From: UBA3006 sp036746695
GTDB taxonomy: Bacteria > Actinomycetota > Acidimicrobiia > Acidimicrobiales > Ilumatobacteraceae
Assembly: GCA_036746695.1 (NCBI GenBank)
Contig: DAIODP010000001.1
Location: forward strand, 186,001-250,000
Direction: 5' to 3'
DNA: 64,000 bases
Shown: positions 56,341-64,000 of the stretch, one piece after another
Layout: every line of letters begins with the position of its first letter
Position numbering within the stretch: position 1 is the first letter of the stretch
Program-made: the position numbers and the translations under genes
Notes under the pieces: generated by a model
Told to the model about the DNA's origin: nothing
Database searches by the model: none
The model's input: only the letters and a program-made list of their open reading frames with translations

Positions 56341-57237
56341 GTGAAGTCTTCGCTGAGTGGTCTGATTGACGAATCTGTCACCATCATCAGGGAAGTTGCA
56401 GCCGAATTTGAGCGCCCAGTCTTGTTGTTTTCGGGCGGCAAGGATTCGGTCGTCATGTTGCACCTGGCAGTGCGAGCATTTGCACCGGCGCGCATTCCCT
56501 TCCCCGTCATGCACATTGATACCGGACACAACTTTTCCGAAGTCATCGAGTTTCGCGATCGCTGCGTTGCCGAAATGGGCGTGCAACTAATTGTTGGTTC
56601 GGTGCAGGCATCTATTGACGCAGGGCGCATTGCCGACGTCAGCGGCCCTCGCGCAAGCCGCAACCCACTGCAAACAGTGACACTTCTCGACTCCATTGCC
56701 GAACACAAGTTTGACGCAGTTTTTGGCGGTGCAAGGCGCGACGAAGAACGCGCTCGAGCCAAAGAACGCGTCTATTCACACCGCGACTCGTTCGGCCAGT
56801 GGGACCCGAAGAATCAGCGCCCAGAACTATGGGGCATCTACAACGGCCGCCACAACAAGGGCGAACACTTTCGGGTGTTCCCTATCTCGAACTGGACCGA
56901 ACTCGACATCTGGACGTTTATTGCCGAGCACAACATCGATCTTCCCAGCATCTATTACGCGCACCGTCGCCCCGTGTTTCGCCGCGACAACATGTGGATG
57001 GCAGTAACCGACTTCTTGCAGCCAGAAGCAAACGAGGTTGTCGAGGAGCAGCTGGTTCGCTTCCGAACAGTTGGCGACGCAACATGCACCGCCGCCATCG
57101 AGTCGAGCGCCTCCACTGTGGACGACATCATCGCCGAGACTTCAGTAGCGCGCGTGACCGAACGTGGCGCCACTCGCGCCGACGACCGCATGTCGGAAGC
57201 CGGCATGGAAGATCGCAAACGGACGGGCTACTTCTAA
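56341..57237 (+). CDS. cysD: Sulfate adenylyltransferase subunit 2
   Basis: A 298-residue PP-loop enzyme. RPVLLFSGGKDSVVMLHLAVRAF is the ATP pyrophosphatase loop. FPVMHIDTGHNFSEVIEFRDR, AVFGGARRDEERARAKERVYSHRDSFGQWDPKNQRPELWGIYNGRHNKGEHFRVFPISNWTELDIW and YYAHRRPVF are diagnostic of CysD. With CysN it makes adenosine 5'-phosphosulfate (APS) from ATP and sulfate. Start is GTG. Its TAA stop overlaps the ATG of cysN (TAATG). Confidence 0.95.
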   Translation: MKSSLSGLIDESVTIIREVAAEFERPVLLFSGGKDSVVMLHLAVRAFAPARIPFPVMHIDTGHNFSEVIEFRDRCVAEMGVQLIVGSVQASIDAGRIADVSGPRASRNPLQTVTLLDSIAEHKFDAVFGGARRDEERARAKERVYSHRDSFGQWDPKNQRPELWGIYNGRHNKGEHFRVFPISNWTELDIWTFIAEHNIDLPSIYYAHRRPVFRRDNMWMAVTDFLQPEANEVVEEQLVRFRTVGDATCTAAIESSASTVDDIIAETSVARVTERGATRADDRMSEAGMEDRKRTGYF

Positions 57238-58493
57238 TGGAACGCTTACGCTTTGCAACGGTTGGTTCTGTTGACGACGGTAAGTCGACGCTGATTGGAC
57301 GACTGCTCTACGACTCAAAGAGCATCTTCGAGGATCAGCTAGAGCACATCGAAGCGGTGAGCAAGCGCCGCGGCGACGACTACGTAGACCTTTCGCTACT
57401 CACCGACGGCTTGAGGGCCGAGCGCGAGCAAGGCATCACCATCGATGTTGCGTATCGCTATTTTGCAACGCCAAAACGTTCATTCATCATTGCCGACTGC
57501 CCGGGCCACATTCAGTACACACGCAACATGATTACTGGCGCATCCAACGTTGACTTGGCAATTGTGCTGATCGATGCGCGCACCGGCGTGATCGAGCAAA
57601 CACGACGACACAGCCTGCTCGTTTCGTTGCTTGGTGTGCCCCACTTGGTTATCTGCGTAAACAAGATGGACTTGGTTGGCTACGACCAAGAAGTATTCGA
57701 CCGAATTCGTGCAGAGTTTGAAGAGTTTGCTTCCCGTCTTGATCTGCAAGACGTTACGTTCCTACCCATCAGCGCACTTGCTGGCGACAACGTAGTTACG
57801 CGTTCGCCCAACATGCCGTGGTTCGAAGGCTCCACACTCTTACACCACCTCGAAAACGTTTATACCGCTAGCGATGACAACCGCATCGATACGCGGTTCC
57901 CTGTGCAGTACGTCATTCGCCCACAGCGCGCCGACTACCCCGATTACCGCGGATACGCGGGGCGTGTTGCAGGTGGAATGCTGCGTGTAGGAGACGAAGT
58001 AATGGTGCTGCCTTCAGGGCTCACCAGCGTTATCACGGGCATTGATTCACCACTCGGCCCTGTCGAGCAAGCGGGGCCCGGCGCTGCAGTCACGGTCTTG
58101 TTGCAAGATGATCTATCGATATCGCGCGGAGACATGCTGTGCCGCCCCAACAACAGGCCACGAGTTGCTCAAGAGCTAGAGGCAATGGTGTGCTGGATGG
58201 ACGACGCATCGCCGCTTCAAACGAACAAGATTTATTCGGTCAAGCACACCAGCCGAGTTGTGCGCGCAAAATTTACGGATGTCTTGTACCGACTAAACAT
58301 CTCCAACTTGCACCGTGAAACCGATGTAACTGGTTTGCAAATGAACGAAGTTGGCCGCGTCACTTTGCACACCACTGCCCCGTTAATGTTTGACGACTAC
58401 CACCAGAATCGCTCTACGGGCTGTTTCATCATCGTCGACGAAGCCACTGGCCAAACTGCCGGCGCAGGAATGCTGTTGTCCCCTCGCACATGA
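57237..58493 (+). CDS. cysN: Sulfate adenylyltransferase subunit 1 (GTPase)
   Basis: A 418-residue translation-factor-like GTPase. G1 is VGSVDDGKSTLIGRLLYDSK, the switch region is RAEREQGITIDVAYRYFAT, G3 is ADCPGHIQYTRNMITGAS and G4 is NKMDL. Beta-barrel domains follow. GTP hydrolysis drives APS synthesis by CysD. It is the stand-alone form, ending shortly before the separate cysC, unlike the fused CysNC of mycobacteria. The long open frame upstream of 57237 is a shadow of cysD. Confidence 0.95.
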   Translation: MERLRFATVGSVDDGKSTLIGRLLYDSKSIFEDQLEHIEAVSKRRGDDYVDLSLLTDGLRAEREQGITIDVAYRYFATPKRSFIIADCPGHIQYTRNMITGASNVDLAIVLIDARTGVIEQTRRHSLLVSLLGVPHLVICVNKMDLVGYDQEVFDRIRAEFEEFASRLDLQDVTFLPISALAGDNVVTRSPNMPWFEGSTLLHHLENVYTASDDNRIDTRFPVQYVIRPQRADYPDYRGYAGRVAGGMLRVGDEVMVLPSGLTSVITGIDSPLGPVEQAGPGAAVTVLLQDDLSISRGDMLCRPNNRPRVAQELEAMVCWMDDASPLQTNKIYSVKHTSRVVRAKFTDVLYRLNISNLHRETDVTGLQMNEVGRVTLHTTAPLMFDDYHQNRSTGCFIIVDEATGQTAGAGMLLSPRT

Positions 58494-59092
58494 ACACACC
58501 CATCTGGCATCAGCCGAGCATGAGTCGGCAAGAGCGCTGGGATTCACTTGCATTTCACGGAATGACGTTGTGGCTCACGGGGCTTTCGGGCTCGGGCAAA
58601 TCAACAATTGCGCATGAGCTTTCGCGACAATTGGTTGAAGATGGTGTTTACTCATACGTTCTGGACGCCGACAACGTGCGGCACGGCCTCAATAACGATC
58701 TTGGCTTTTCCGATGCCGACCGAACCGAAAATGTTCGGCGCGTGGCCGAGGCCGCACGGCTGTTTGCCGACTCTGGTGCAGTAACTATTGTCCCCATCAT
58801 CAGCCCATTCGCAAGCGGTAGAGAACACGCGCGCAACATCCATACCGAAGACGGTCTCACGTTCCTAGAGGTTTTCGTGGCAGCCAGCCTCGAAACGTGT
58901 GAGGAGCGCGACACCAAGGGGCTGTACGCCAAGGTTCGATCTGGCGACATGAAGGGGCTCAGCGGTGTAGACGCACCGTACGAGGCGCCCGTTTCACCAG
59001 ACATCGTTGTTGGCGACAATGAACAAAGTGTTGAGGCATCGGTTGCAATACTGCGCAGTGCAGTAATGGCACGTATCGAGATCGGTCGGTGA
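58490..59092 (+). CDS. cysC: Adenylylsulfate kinase
   Basis: A 200-residue P-loop kinase. MTLWLTGLSGSGKSTIAHELSRQL is the ATP site, and VLDADNVRHGLNNDLGFSDADRTENVRRVAEAARLFADSGAVTIVPIISPF is the APS-binding region. VAASLETCEERDTKGLYAKVRSGDMKGLSGVDAPYE is the expected C-terminal motif. It phosphorylates APS to PAPS, the universal sulfuryl donor. It overlaps cysN by four bases and the next gene by GTGA. Confidence 0.95.
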   Translation: MNTPIWHQPSMSRQERWDSLAFHGMTLWLTGLSGSGKSTIAHELSRQLVEDGVYSYVLDADNVRHGLNNDLGFSDADRTENVRRVAEAARLFADSGAVTIVPIISPFASGREHARNIHTEDGLTFLEVFVAASLETCEERDTKGLYAKVRSGDMKGLSGVDAPYEAPVSPDIVVGDNEQSVEASVAILRSAVMARIEIGR

Positions 59093-60057
59093 CCCAGGTG
59101 ACTGGCGAGCAGCAACACAACCTGCCCGAGTTGTTGGGTTATGCGCTCGTTGCTCCGCGCATCAAAGTGATGTACGTGCCGACAACCAAGGTGGCCTGCA
59201 GCACCCTGAAGTTGTTTATCTCGCAGGCCGAGGGCTGCTACAACGCCTCGGTTGCACAAGAGATCATTACCCCGAACATCTCGCAAGAACAGACTGTTCA
59301 CAACTACCGCGTGCACGGGCTGACTCGGTTTTTAGACATGAGCGATAAAGAAAAGTGGGAAATAATCAATTCTCCAGACTGGCTGCGTATCGCCGCGCTT
59401 CGCGACCCAATTAAGCGTGCGTATTCTTCCTGGGAAAACCGTGCGTTCCTGAGGGCACCTGGCACACCGCAGAGCGTCATCGACGCTTGCGGCGACGTAT
59501 TGGTGGATGGCCGCGTAGACGTGGCAGCAACATTTAAGAAGTTTGCACGCGCAATTCATGCCGACCGCGACTCGTTTTCTATCGATGACCACTTCCGTCC
59601 ACAGTTCAACACGCTGTACTCCAACCAAGTGCAGTACCACCACCTCATTCGTATTGACAACCACGGCGAGATGCAGAACCTTGCCGACATTGTTAACAAG
59701 CGAGCGGGAACCAATGTTTCGTTGCAGCGGCTGAATAGCGGCCTCGGCATCAAGCCGGAACAGGTATGCGACAAAGAAACCGCCGACTTGATTGCCGCAA
59801 CTTACAAGGAAGACTACGAGTGGTTCGGTTTTGCCGCCCACCAAATCAACGCACCCACTGCATCCTTCGTGCTCGACCCCCTGCAGCAAGCACTGCTACT
59901 CAACCTTCGCCAAACCACCGAACGATTGCAGATTCTTTCTCGTGCCGCGTTTAATCGCGTTGGCTTCCGATACGGGCTTGCCCAAGTGCGAAAGTCGCTG
60001 TGGATTCGGATAACGAACCCAAAGGCCAAGGGCGACACTCGTTTATTGCAGTGGTAG
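59089..60057 (+). CDS. PAPS-dependent sulfotransferase (Sulfotransfer_2-like)
   Basis: A 322-residue protein. IKVMYVPTTKVACSTLKLFISQAEG is the 5'-phosphosulfate loop of carbohydrate-type sulfotransferases (the KVACSTLK form), and RIAALRDPIKRAYSSWENRAFL is the 3'-phosphate motif (RDPxxRxxSxxxN). FRPQFNTLYSNQVQYHHLIRIDNHGEMQNLADIV follows in Sulfotransfer_2 fashion. It would move sulfate from PAPS to a sugar or other hydroxyl. The start GTG overlaps the cysC stop (GTGA), so donor synthesis and transfer are expressed together. Acceptor unknown; no signal peptide. Confidence 0.87.
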   Translation: MTQVTGEQQHNLPELLGYALVAPRIKVMYVPTTKVACSTLKLFISQAEGCYNASVAQEIITPNISQEQTVHNYRVHGLTRFLDMSDKEKWEIINSPDWLRIAALRDPIKRAYSSWENRAFLRAPGTPQSVIDACGDVLVDGRVDVAATFKKFARAIHADRDSFSIDDHFRPQFNTLYSNQVQYHHLIRIDNHGEMQNLADIVNKRAGTNVSLQRLNSGLGIKPEQVCDKETADLIAATYKEDYEWFGFAAHQINAPTASFVLDPLQQALLLNLRQTTERLQILSRAAFNRVGFRYGLAQVRKSLWIRITNPKAKGDTRLLQW

Positions 60058-60070
60058 TTTGCAACGCATC

Positions 60071-60610
60071 ATGAGCGACAAGGCAGTAGCAAAGATCGGC
60101 GTAGTTACAGTCTCCGACCGCGCATTTGCAGGCGTCTACGAAGACTTGGGCGGCCCCGCCATTATCAGTTTTCTCACACAGCATCTCACCAGCGAATGGG
60201 TTGCGGTTTCTCGCATTGTCCCCGACGAGACCGATGTTGTCGCTGCAACCCTGATCGAACTAGCCGATACCGAACATTGTTCGCTCATTGTCACCACTGG
60301 CGGCACAGGCCCTGCCCTGCGAGACATCACACCTGAAGCAACCGAGCAAGTTTGCGAAAAGATGATGCCTGGCTTCGGTGAATTGATGCGCCAAGTAAGC
60401 CTGCAGGTGGTGCCGACCGCAATCTTGTCGCGTCAGACCGCCGGTATTCGAGGCTCTTCGCTGATCATCAATTTGCCGGGCAAGCCATCGTCTATTTCCG
60501 ATTGCCTCACCGCGGTTCTGCCAGCGTCGCCCTACTGCATCGACATCATCGGTGGCGCACATCTAGAAGTTGGCAATGGGCTTGAAGCCTTTCGCCCAAA
60601 ATCCAAATAA
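60071..60610 (+). CDS. mogA: Molybdopterin adenylyltransferase
   Basis: From ATG 60071 the protein has 179 residues. KIGVVTVSDRAFAGVYEDLGGPAI, then LIVTTGGTGPALRDITPEATE with the conserved TGGTG loop and SSLIINLPGKPSSISDCL, are the MogA/MoaB signatures. It adenylates molybdopterin before molybdenum insertion. It follows the sulfotransferase by 13 bases on the same strand and belongs functionally with modABC, 16 kb away. A TTG at 60059 is a possible earlier start. Confidence 0.92.
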   Translation: MSDKAVAKIGVVTVSDRAFAGVYEDLGGPAIISFLTQHLTSEWVAVSRIVPDETDVVAATLIELADTEHCSLIVTTGGTGPALRDITPEATEQVCEKMMPGFGELMRQVSLQVVPTAILSRQTAGIRGSSLIINLPGKPSSISDCLTAVLPASPYCIDIIGGAHLEVGNGLEAFRPKSK

Positions 60611-60613
60611 CGA

Positions 60614-61855
60614 TTACTTGCTGGCGTCGTAAGCCTGACCGGCAGCTTTTGGTGCACGGCTGCGGCCAACAAAACCTGCGACTACCACGAGCGTCACAAT
60701 GTATGGAGCCATCAACAAGAACTCAGATGGGATACCTGTATCCAAGTTGGACATCTTCAACTGAATGGCTTCGGCCAAACCAAACACCAATGCAGCAGTA
60801 AGTGCACCCACTGGGTGCCAACGACCGAAAATCACTGCAGCGAGTGCAATGAACCCGCGACCACTCGTGATGTTTTGATCAAACCGCCCCACCGTGCCGA
60901 TGGGCCACCACGCACCACCGATACCCGCAATTGCGCCGGCCAGCCACACGTTGCGATATCGCAGCTTGAGTACATCGATGCCCAAAGTGCCTGCAGCCTG
61001 CGGGTACTCGCCTATTGCACGAGTGCGAAGCCCCCATCGTGTTCGATACATGAACCACGTAGTGGCCGCTACAGCAAAAAACGAGAAGTACACGAAGTAC
61101 GTTTGCGTAAACAACGCCACGCCAATCACTGGAATATCGCTGAGCAACGGCACGGCATACGGAGTGAACGGTTTAACGATGTTGTACTCGGGATACGGGG
61201 TAAGCACGCGTTGAGACAAAAAGCTTGTTAACCCGAGTGAGAAGAAGTTGATGGCAAAGCCAACGATCACTTGATCGACGCGGAAACGAATGGCGAACAC
61301 TGCAAGCAAGGCCGATAGCCCCACGCCCATTGCCATCGCACCCAACACACCGACCCATGGGCCATACAGCGAACCCAAGACGGCACCGGCGAACGCACCC
61401 CCAAGTAACTGGCCCTCAATTGCGATGTTGATAATTCCGCTGCGCTCGCACAAGATGCCAGCGATTGCTCCAAGAGTGATGGGAACGCTGCGAGTGACGG
61501 TGTCCTGCAACATTCCCGTGAGGTTGAAAGACCCTCCGGATGTAGCCCATGCCAAGAAGCCCACAACGAACATTGCCGTTGCGAATGCCAGCACCATGTT
61601 TGTCCACTTGCCAAAGCCCCGATACAACTGAATTGCGCCGAGCGCGCCGAGCACCACTGCAAGCGCCTGCGCAAACGGCTGCGCAGGCAGTACAAGCGTG
61701 AACGACTCGACAAGTTTGAAGCCTGCATCGCCTGGCCGGGCCGACAAGAAAAAGGCCGAGACAAGCGCAAGAAAGATGAGCGACATCCCCACGTTTCGAG
61801 CACGCTTCTTCTGTTCCAGCGACAACATTGGCGTTGCAATCTCGGCTGTGCTCAT
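60614..61855 (-). CDS. BMP-type nucleoside ABC transporter permease (second system)
   Basis: About 413 residues with nine or more membrane segments. GILCERSGIINIAIEGQLLGGAFAGAVLG is the same NIxIEG motif as in the permease at 48691, but the protein carries an extra N-terminal region of about 100 residues with two to three helices. ATG 61855 overlaps the stop of the next gene as ATGA and is chosen over 61864. It is convergent with mogA. Confidence 0.91.
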   Translation of the reverse strand: MSTAEIATPMLSLEQKKRARNVGMSLIFLALVSAFFLSARPGDAGFKLVESFTLVLPAQPFAQALAVVLGALGAIQLYRGFGKWTNMVLAFATAMFVVGFLAWATSGGSFNLTGMLQDTVTRSVPITLGAIAGILCERSGIINIAIEGQLLGGAFAGAVLGSLYGPWVGVLGAMAMGVGLSALLAVFAIRFRVDQVIVGFAINFFSLGLTSFLSQRVLTPYPEYNIVKPFTPYAVPLLSDIPVIGVALFTQTYFVYFSFFAVAATTWFMYRTRWGLRTRAIGEYPQAAGTLGIDVLKLRYRNVWLAGAIAGIGGAWWPIGTVGRFDQNITSGRGFIALAAVIFGRWHPVGALTAALVFGLAEAIQLKMSNLDTGIPSEFLLMAPYIVTLVVVAGFVGRSRAPKAAGQAYDASK

Positions 61856-63006
61856 GAGCCCCACCCCCTAAATGTTTGCCCAGCAGTGATCGTTGCGTTC
61901 TTGGTTCGCCAAATTGTCTTCACCAACAAAGGAGCGGCGATAAACATAACGATGAGCGCACGTAACACAATGATCAAGTCAATTGGAACGTCACTGTTTG
62001 TTTGCATCTGGCGTCCACCCGCCTGCAATGCCCCAAACAAAATTGCAGCAATCAATGTGCCAAACGGCGAAGACTGACCAAGGAGCGCAATGGCGATCGC
62101 ATCGAAGCCGATGTTTCCGGCGAAGTTTGTCGACGCATATCCATACGTGCCTAACACCTCTGCAGCACCCGCCAAACCTGCAAACCCGCCTGCAAACATC
62201 ATGGACAACACGGTGAGCCGCTTGACATGCATGCCCGCATACGTTGCTGCATCAGCGTTCAGGCCGTACGCGCGGAACTCGAAACCCGTTGTGGAATTTT
62301 TCAGGAACCACCAATATGCAAGCACCGCGGCAATGGCAATAAGGAAACCAATGTGCGCAATCAAATCTGCGCGCCCATCCAAGAAACCAAACAATCGTGG
62401 CAAGCGACCTTCGGTACTTACCAACTTGGAAATAGGGTCGGTGCGGTCTTCGCGTTGAAACAAATCCGTCTTGAGCAGCCACAAGATAAGGAAGGCCGCA
62501 ATGTTGTTCAACATGATGGTCGTGATTACTTCGTGCGCGCCAGTGCGAGCCTTCAAAATTCCAGGAATTGCACCGAAGATTGCACCGCCCATGGCCCCTG
62601 CAAGAACTGCAAGTGGAACCTGGATGTATCCGGGCCCGTCCATTGCAAAACCAACCCACAAAGCGGTCATGCCGCCGGCAAGCATTTGTCCAGTTGCGCC
62701 AATGTTGAAAAGGCCGGCCTTAAATGCAATCGCGACAGAGACTCCACACAAGATCAACGGAGTGGAGCTGTTGATGGTGTTGGAAATTGCGCGCAACGAA
62801 CCAAACGAACCAACGACGAGCGCCCAATACGCGCTGCCTACCGTGGAGAGTGCGCCGATGATGTCGCCATCTCGGAGGTTGTCCACATCGGAAACAACGA
62901 TGATGAACGCCCCTACGATGAGTGCCGAGAGCACTGCAAGCAATGTGAGTTTGAGTGAACTGATCTTGTTCAGGCGCTCGCCTAATGAGTTGAACAAACG
63001 CTTCAT
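61852..63006 (-). CDS. BMP-type nucleoside ABC transporter permease (second system)
   Basis: A 384-residue membrane protein. LILCGVSVAIAFKAGLFNIGATGQMLAGGMTALWVGF contains the NIGxxGQ motif of the YufP-type subunit. GFEFRAYGLNADAATYAGMHVKRLTVLSMMFAGGFAGLAGAAEVLG is the coupling loop, close to that at 49626. The ATG overlaps the ATPase stop by four bases. Confidence 0.92.
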   Translation of the reverse strand: MKRLFNSLGERLNKISSLKLTLLAVLSALIVGAFIIVVSDVDNLRDGDIIGALSTVGSAYWALVVGSFGSLRAISNTINSSTPLILCGVSVAIAFKAGLFNIGATGQMLAGGMTALWVGFAMDGPGYIQVPLAVLAGAMGGAIFGAIPGILKARTGAHEVITTIMLNNIAAFLILWLLKTDLFQREDRTDPISKLVSTEGRLPRLFGFLDGRADLIAHIGFLIAIAAVLAYWWFLKNSTTGFEFRAYGLNADAATYAGMHVKRLTVLSMMFAGGFAGLAGAAEVLGTYGYASTNFAGNIGFDAIAIALLGQSSPFGTLIAAILFGALQAGGRQMQTNSDVPIDLIIVLRALIVMFIAAPLLVKTIWRTKNATITAGQTFRGWGS

Positions 63007-64000
63007 TTCGCTACCTCAGCATCCGGGCGCGAACCAGCCATGTACAGACCAACTTCCATTGGCGTCACCTTCTTCGGATCGAGTTCGGCCACAACTTTGC
63101 CCCGATACATCACCAACAACCGATCCGACAGCGCCATCACTTCTTCCAGCTCGGTGCTAACGATCAGCACCGCAGTACCTGCGTCGCGCTCCTGAACAAT
63201 GCGTGAATGAATGTATTCGATGCTGCCGACGTCGACGCCACGGGTTGGCTGAGCAGCAATTGTGAGCCTGAGGTCTCGGCTTAGTTCGCGAGCAACGATG
63301 ACCTTTTGCTGGTTGCCACCAGACAGTGTGCCGACACCGGTTTCTTTGCTGGGAGTTCGGATGTCATACTCGGCAATCAAAGTGTCAGCAACTGCATTGG
63401 CAGCATTCCAATCAACAATCAATCCATGTGAGAACTGATCGTCGTGATAACGAGTGAGCACCAAGTTCTCGGCAACGCTCAACCCGCCAACAAGACCTTG
63501 GCGTTGTCGATCTTCGGGAATATGGGCCATGCCCAAAGAGTGGCGCTCGCGTGGGTCGCTACTAGTGAGATCCTTACCGTCCAACGTGATGGTTCCGCCC
63601 GCGGCCTTGCGCAATCCTGTGAGCGCCTCGACAAGTTCGGTTTGACCATTGCCCTGCACACCAGCGACGCCCACTATCTCACCAGAGCGCACGTTGAAAG
63701 AAACTGCTTCGACATGTGTTCGACCATCTGCGTCCAACACCGTCAGATCAGTCACGCTCAAGACCACTTCGCCCACCTGAGCAACCTTCTTATCGACAGT
63801 TAGCTGAACGGGACGACCCACCATCATCTCGGCAATCTGCGATTCGGATGCAGTGGCAGGATCTGCCGAACCAACAACTTTGCCCCGACGAAGAACCGAA
63901 ATTCGGTTAGCGACCTTAAGCGCTTCCTTCAACTTGTGCGTGATGAAAACAACTCCACGTCCGCCCTTGACAAGCGTGTCGATGATCTCAAAAAACTCGA
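63003..64000 (-). CDS. BMP-type nucleoside ABC transporter ATP-binding protein, cut by the window end
   Basis: About 332 residues are visible; the 5' part lies beyond 64000. The frame runs open to the window edge (FEIIDTLVKGGRGVVFITHKLKEAL), so the end of the first ABC domain is present. The second domain has GVAGVQGNGQTELVEALTG, signature GTLSGGNQQKVIVARELS and LTIAAQPTRGVDVGSIEYIHSRIV. It pairs with the two permeases downstream. The binding protein of this system is not in the window. Confidence 0.92.
   Translation of the reverse strand, partial: EFFEIIDTLVKGGRGVVFITHKLKEALKVANRISVLRRGKVVGSADPATASESQIAEMMVGRPVQLTVDKKVAQVGEVVLSVTDLTVLDADGRTHVEAVSFNVRSGEIVGVAGVQGNGQTELVEALTGLRKAAGGTITLDGKDLTSSDPRERHSLGMAHIPEDRQRQGLVGGLSVAENLVLTRYHDDQFSHGLIVDWNAANAVADTLIAEYDIRTPSKETGVGTLSGGNQQKVIVARELSRDLRLTIAAQPTRGVDVGSIEYIHSRIVQERDAGTAVLIVSTELEEVMALSDRLLVMYRGKVVAELDPKKVTPMEVGLYMAGSRPDAEVAK

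Noticed and set aside
56799..57236. N-terminal extension of CysN in the open frame
   Set aside because: It is an out-of-frame shadow of cysD; the CysN family starts at MERLRFATVGSVDDGKS.
60055..60070. TAGTTT before mogA as a leaderless promoter
   Set aside because: The TAG is the sulfotransferase stop codon and the spacing to the ATG is 10 bases, outside the pattern.
1..64000. CRISPR arrays, insertion sequences, phage genes, toxin-antitoxin pairs
   Set aside because: No regular repeats, transposase, integrase or paired small toxin/antitoxin frames were seen.

Overview
This window is a compact bacterial chromosome segment of roughly even GC content. It has no phage, insertion sequence or CRISPR content that I can see. 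Gene content points to an actinobacterium, most likely a free-living aquatic member of the Acidimicrobiia (that placement is inference). Supporting genes are a WhiB regulator, two F420-type luciferase-like oxidoreductases, a PimB-like mannosyltransferase, SURF1, a lycopene cyclase, rubrerythrin with an Fe-S partner, and type A RNase P RNA. Genes are packed tightly: same-strand neighbours often share ATGA or GTGA start/stop overlaps, and several convergent pairs overlap at their 3' ends.

Layout. 1-640: cysteine-poor ribosomal proteins L33 (cut by the window edge) and L28, divergent from L31 type B. 650-3942: a PLP-dependent decarboxylase, a ribokinase-like kinase and a nucleoside hydrolase. 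3943-8220: LLM oxidoreductase, aldehyde dehydrogenase, tRNA-Gly, an EamA exporter and small hypotheticals. 8210-9520: metX behind a SAM-I/IV-type riboswitch. 9624-12705: SET-domain protein, DCC protein, SURF1 and lycopene cyclase. 11479-17896: one long minus-strand series (Cys-rich protein, QueG, PimB-like, membrane protein, SRPBCC, ROK kinase, MBL hydrolase, lycopene cyclase). 18027-23230: AcuI-like reductase, thrB, trpD, whiB, then an Fe-S protein with rubrerythrin. 23534-29539: glpD, an alkyl-DHAP-synthase-like flavoprotein, an FGGY kinase and two ferritin-like proteins. 29558-29952: rnpB. 29957-35031: transglycosylase-like protein, membrane protein, zinc-ribbon coiled-coil protein, class A PBP and an LLM oxidoreductase. 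35032-42572: FMN reductase, cold-shock protein, amidase, sulfotransferase-like protein, two related serine hydrolases, an EamA exporter and a sulfatase. 42591-47862: modABC with a divergent PadR regulator, HutD, SnoaL-like, EamA, TspO and tRNA-Val. 47902-64000: a BMP-type nucleoside ABC operon, an NMT1-type ABC operon divergent from cysD-cysN-cysC-sulfotransferase, mogA, and a second BMP-type ABC operon cut by the window end.

How the genes work together. Nucleoside uptake (two BMP-type transporters) fits the nucleoside hydrolase and ribokinase. Molybdate uptake (modABC) fits mogA. Sulfate activation to PAPS is directly coupled to a sulfotransferase, and a sulfatase lies elsewhere in the window. 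Glycerol-3-phosphate genes form one transcription unit. The most informative non-coding signals are a recurring TANNNT hexamer 6-7 nt upstream of start codons (leaderless transcription), the metX riboswitch, and a compensatory base change in the P4 helix of RNase P RNA.
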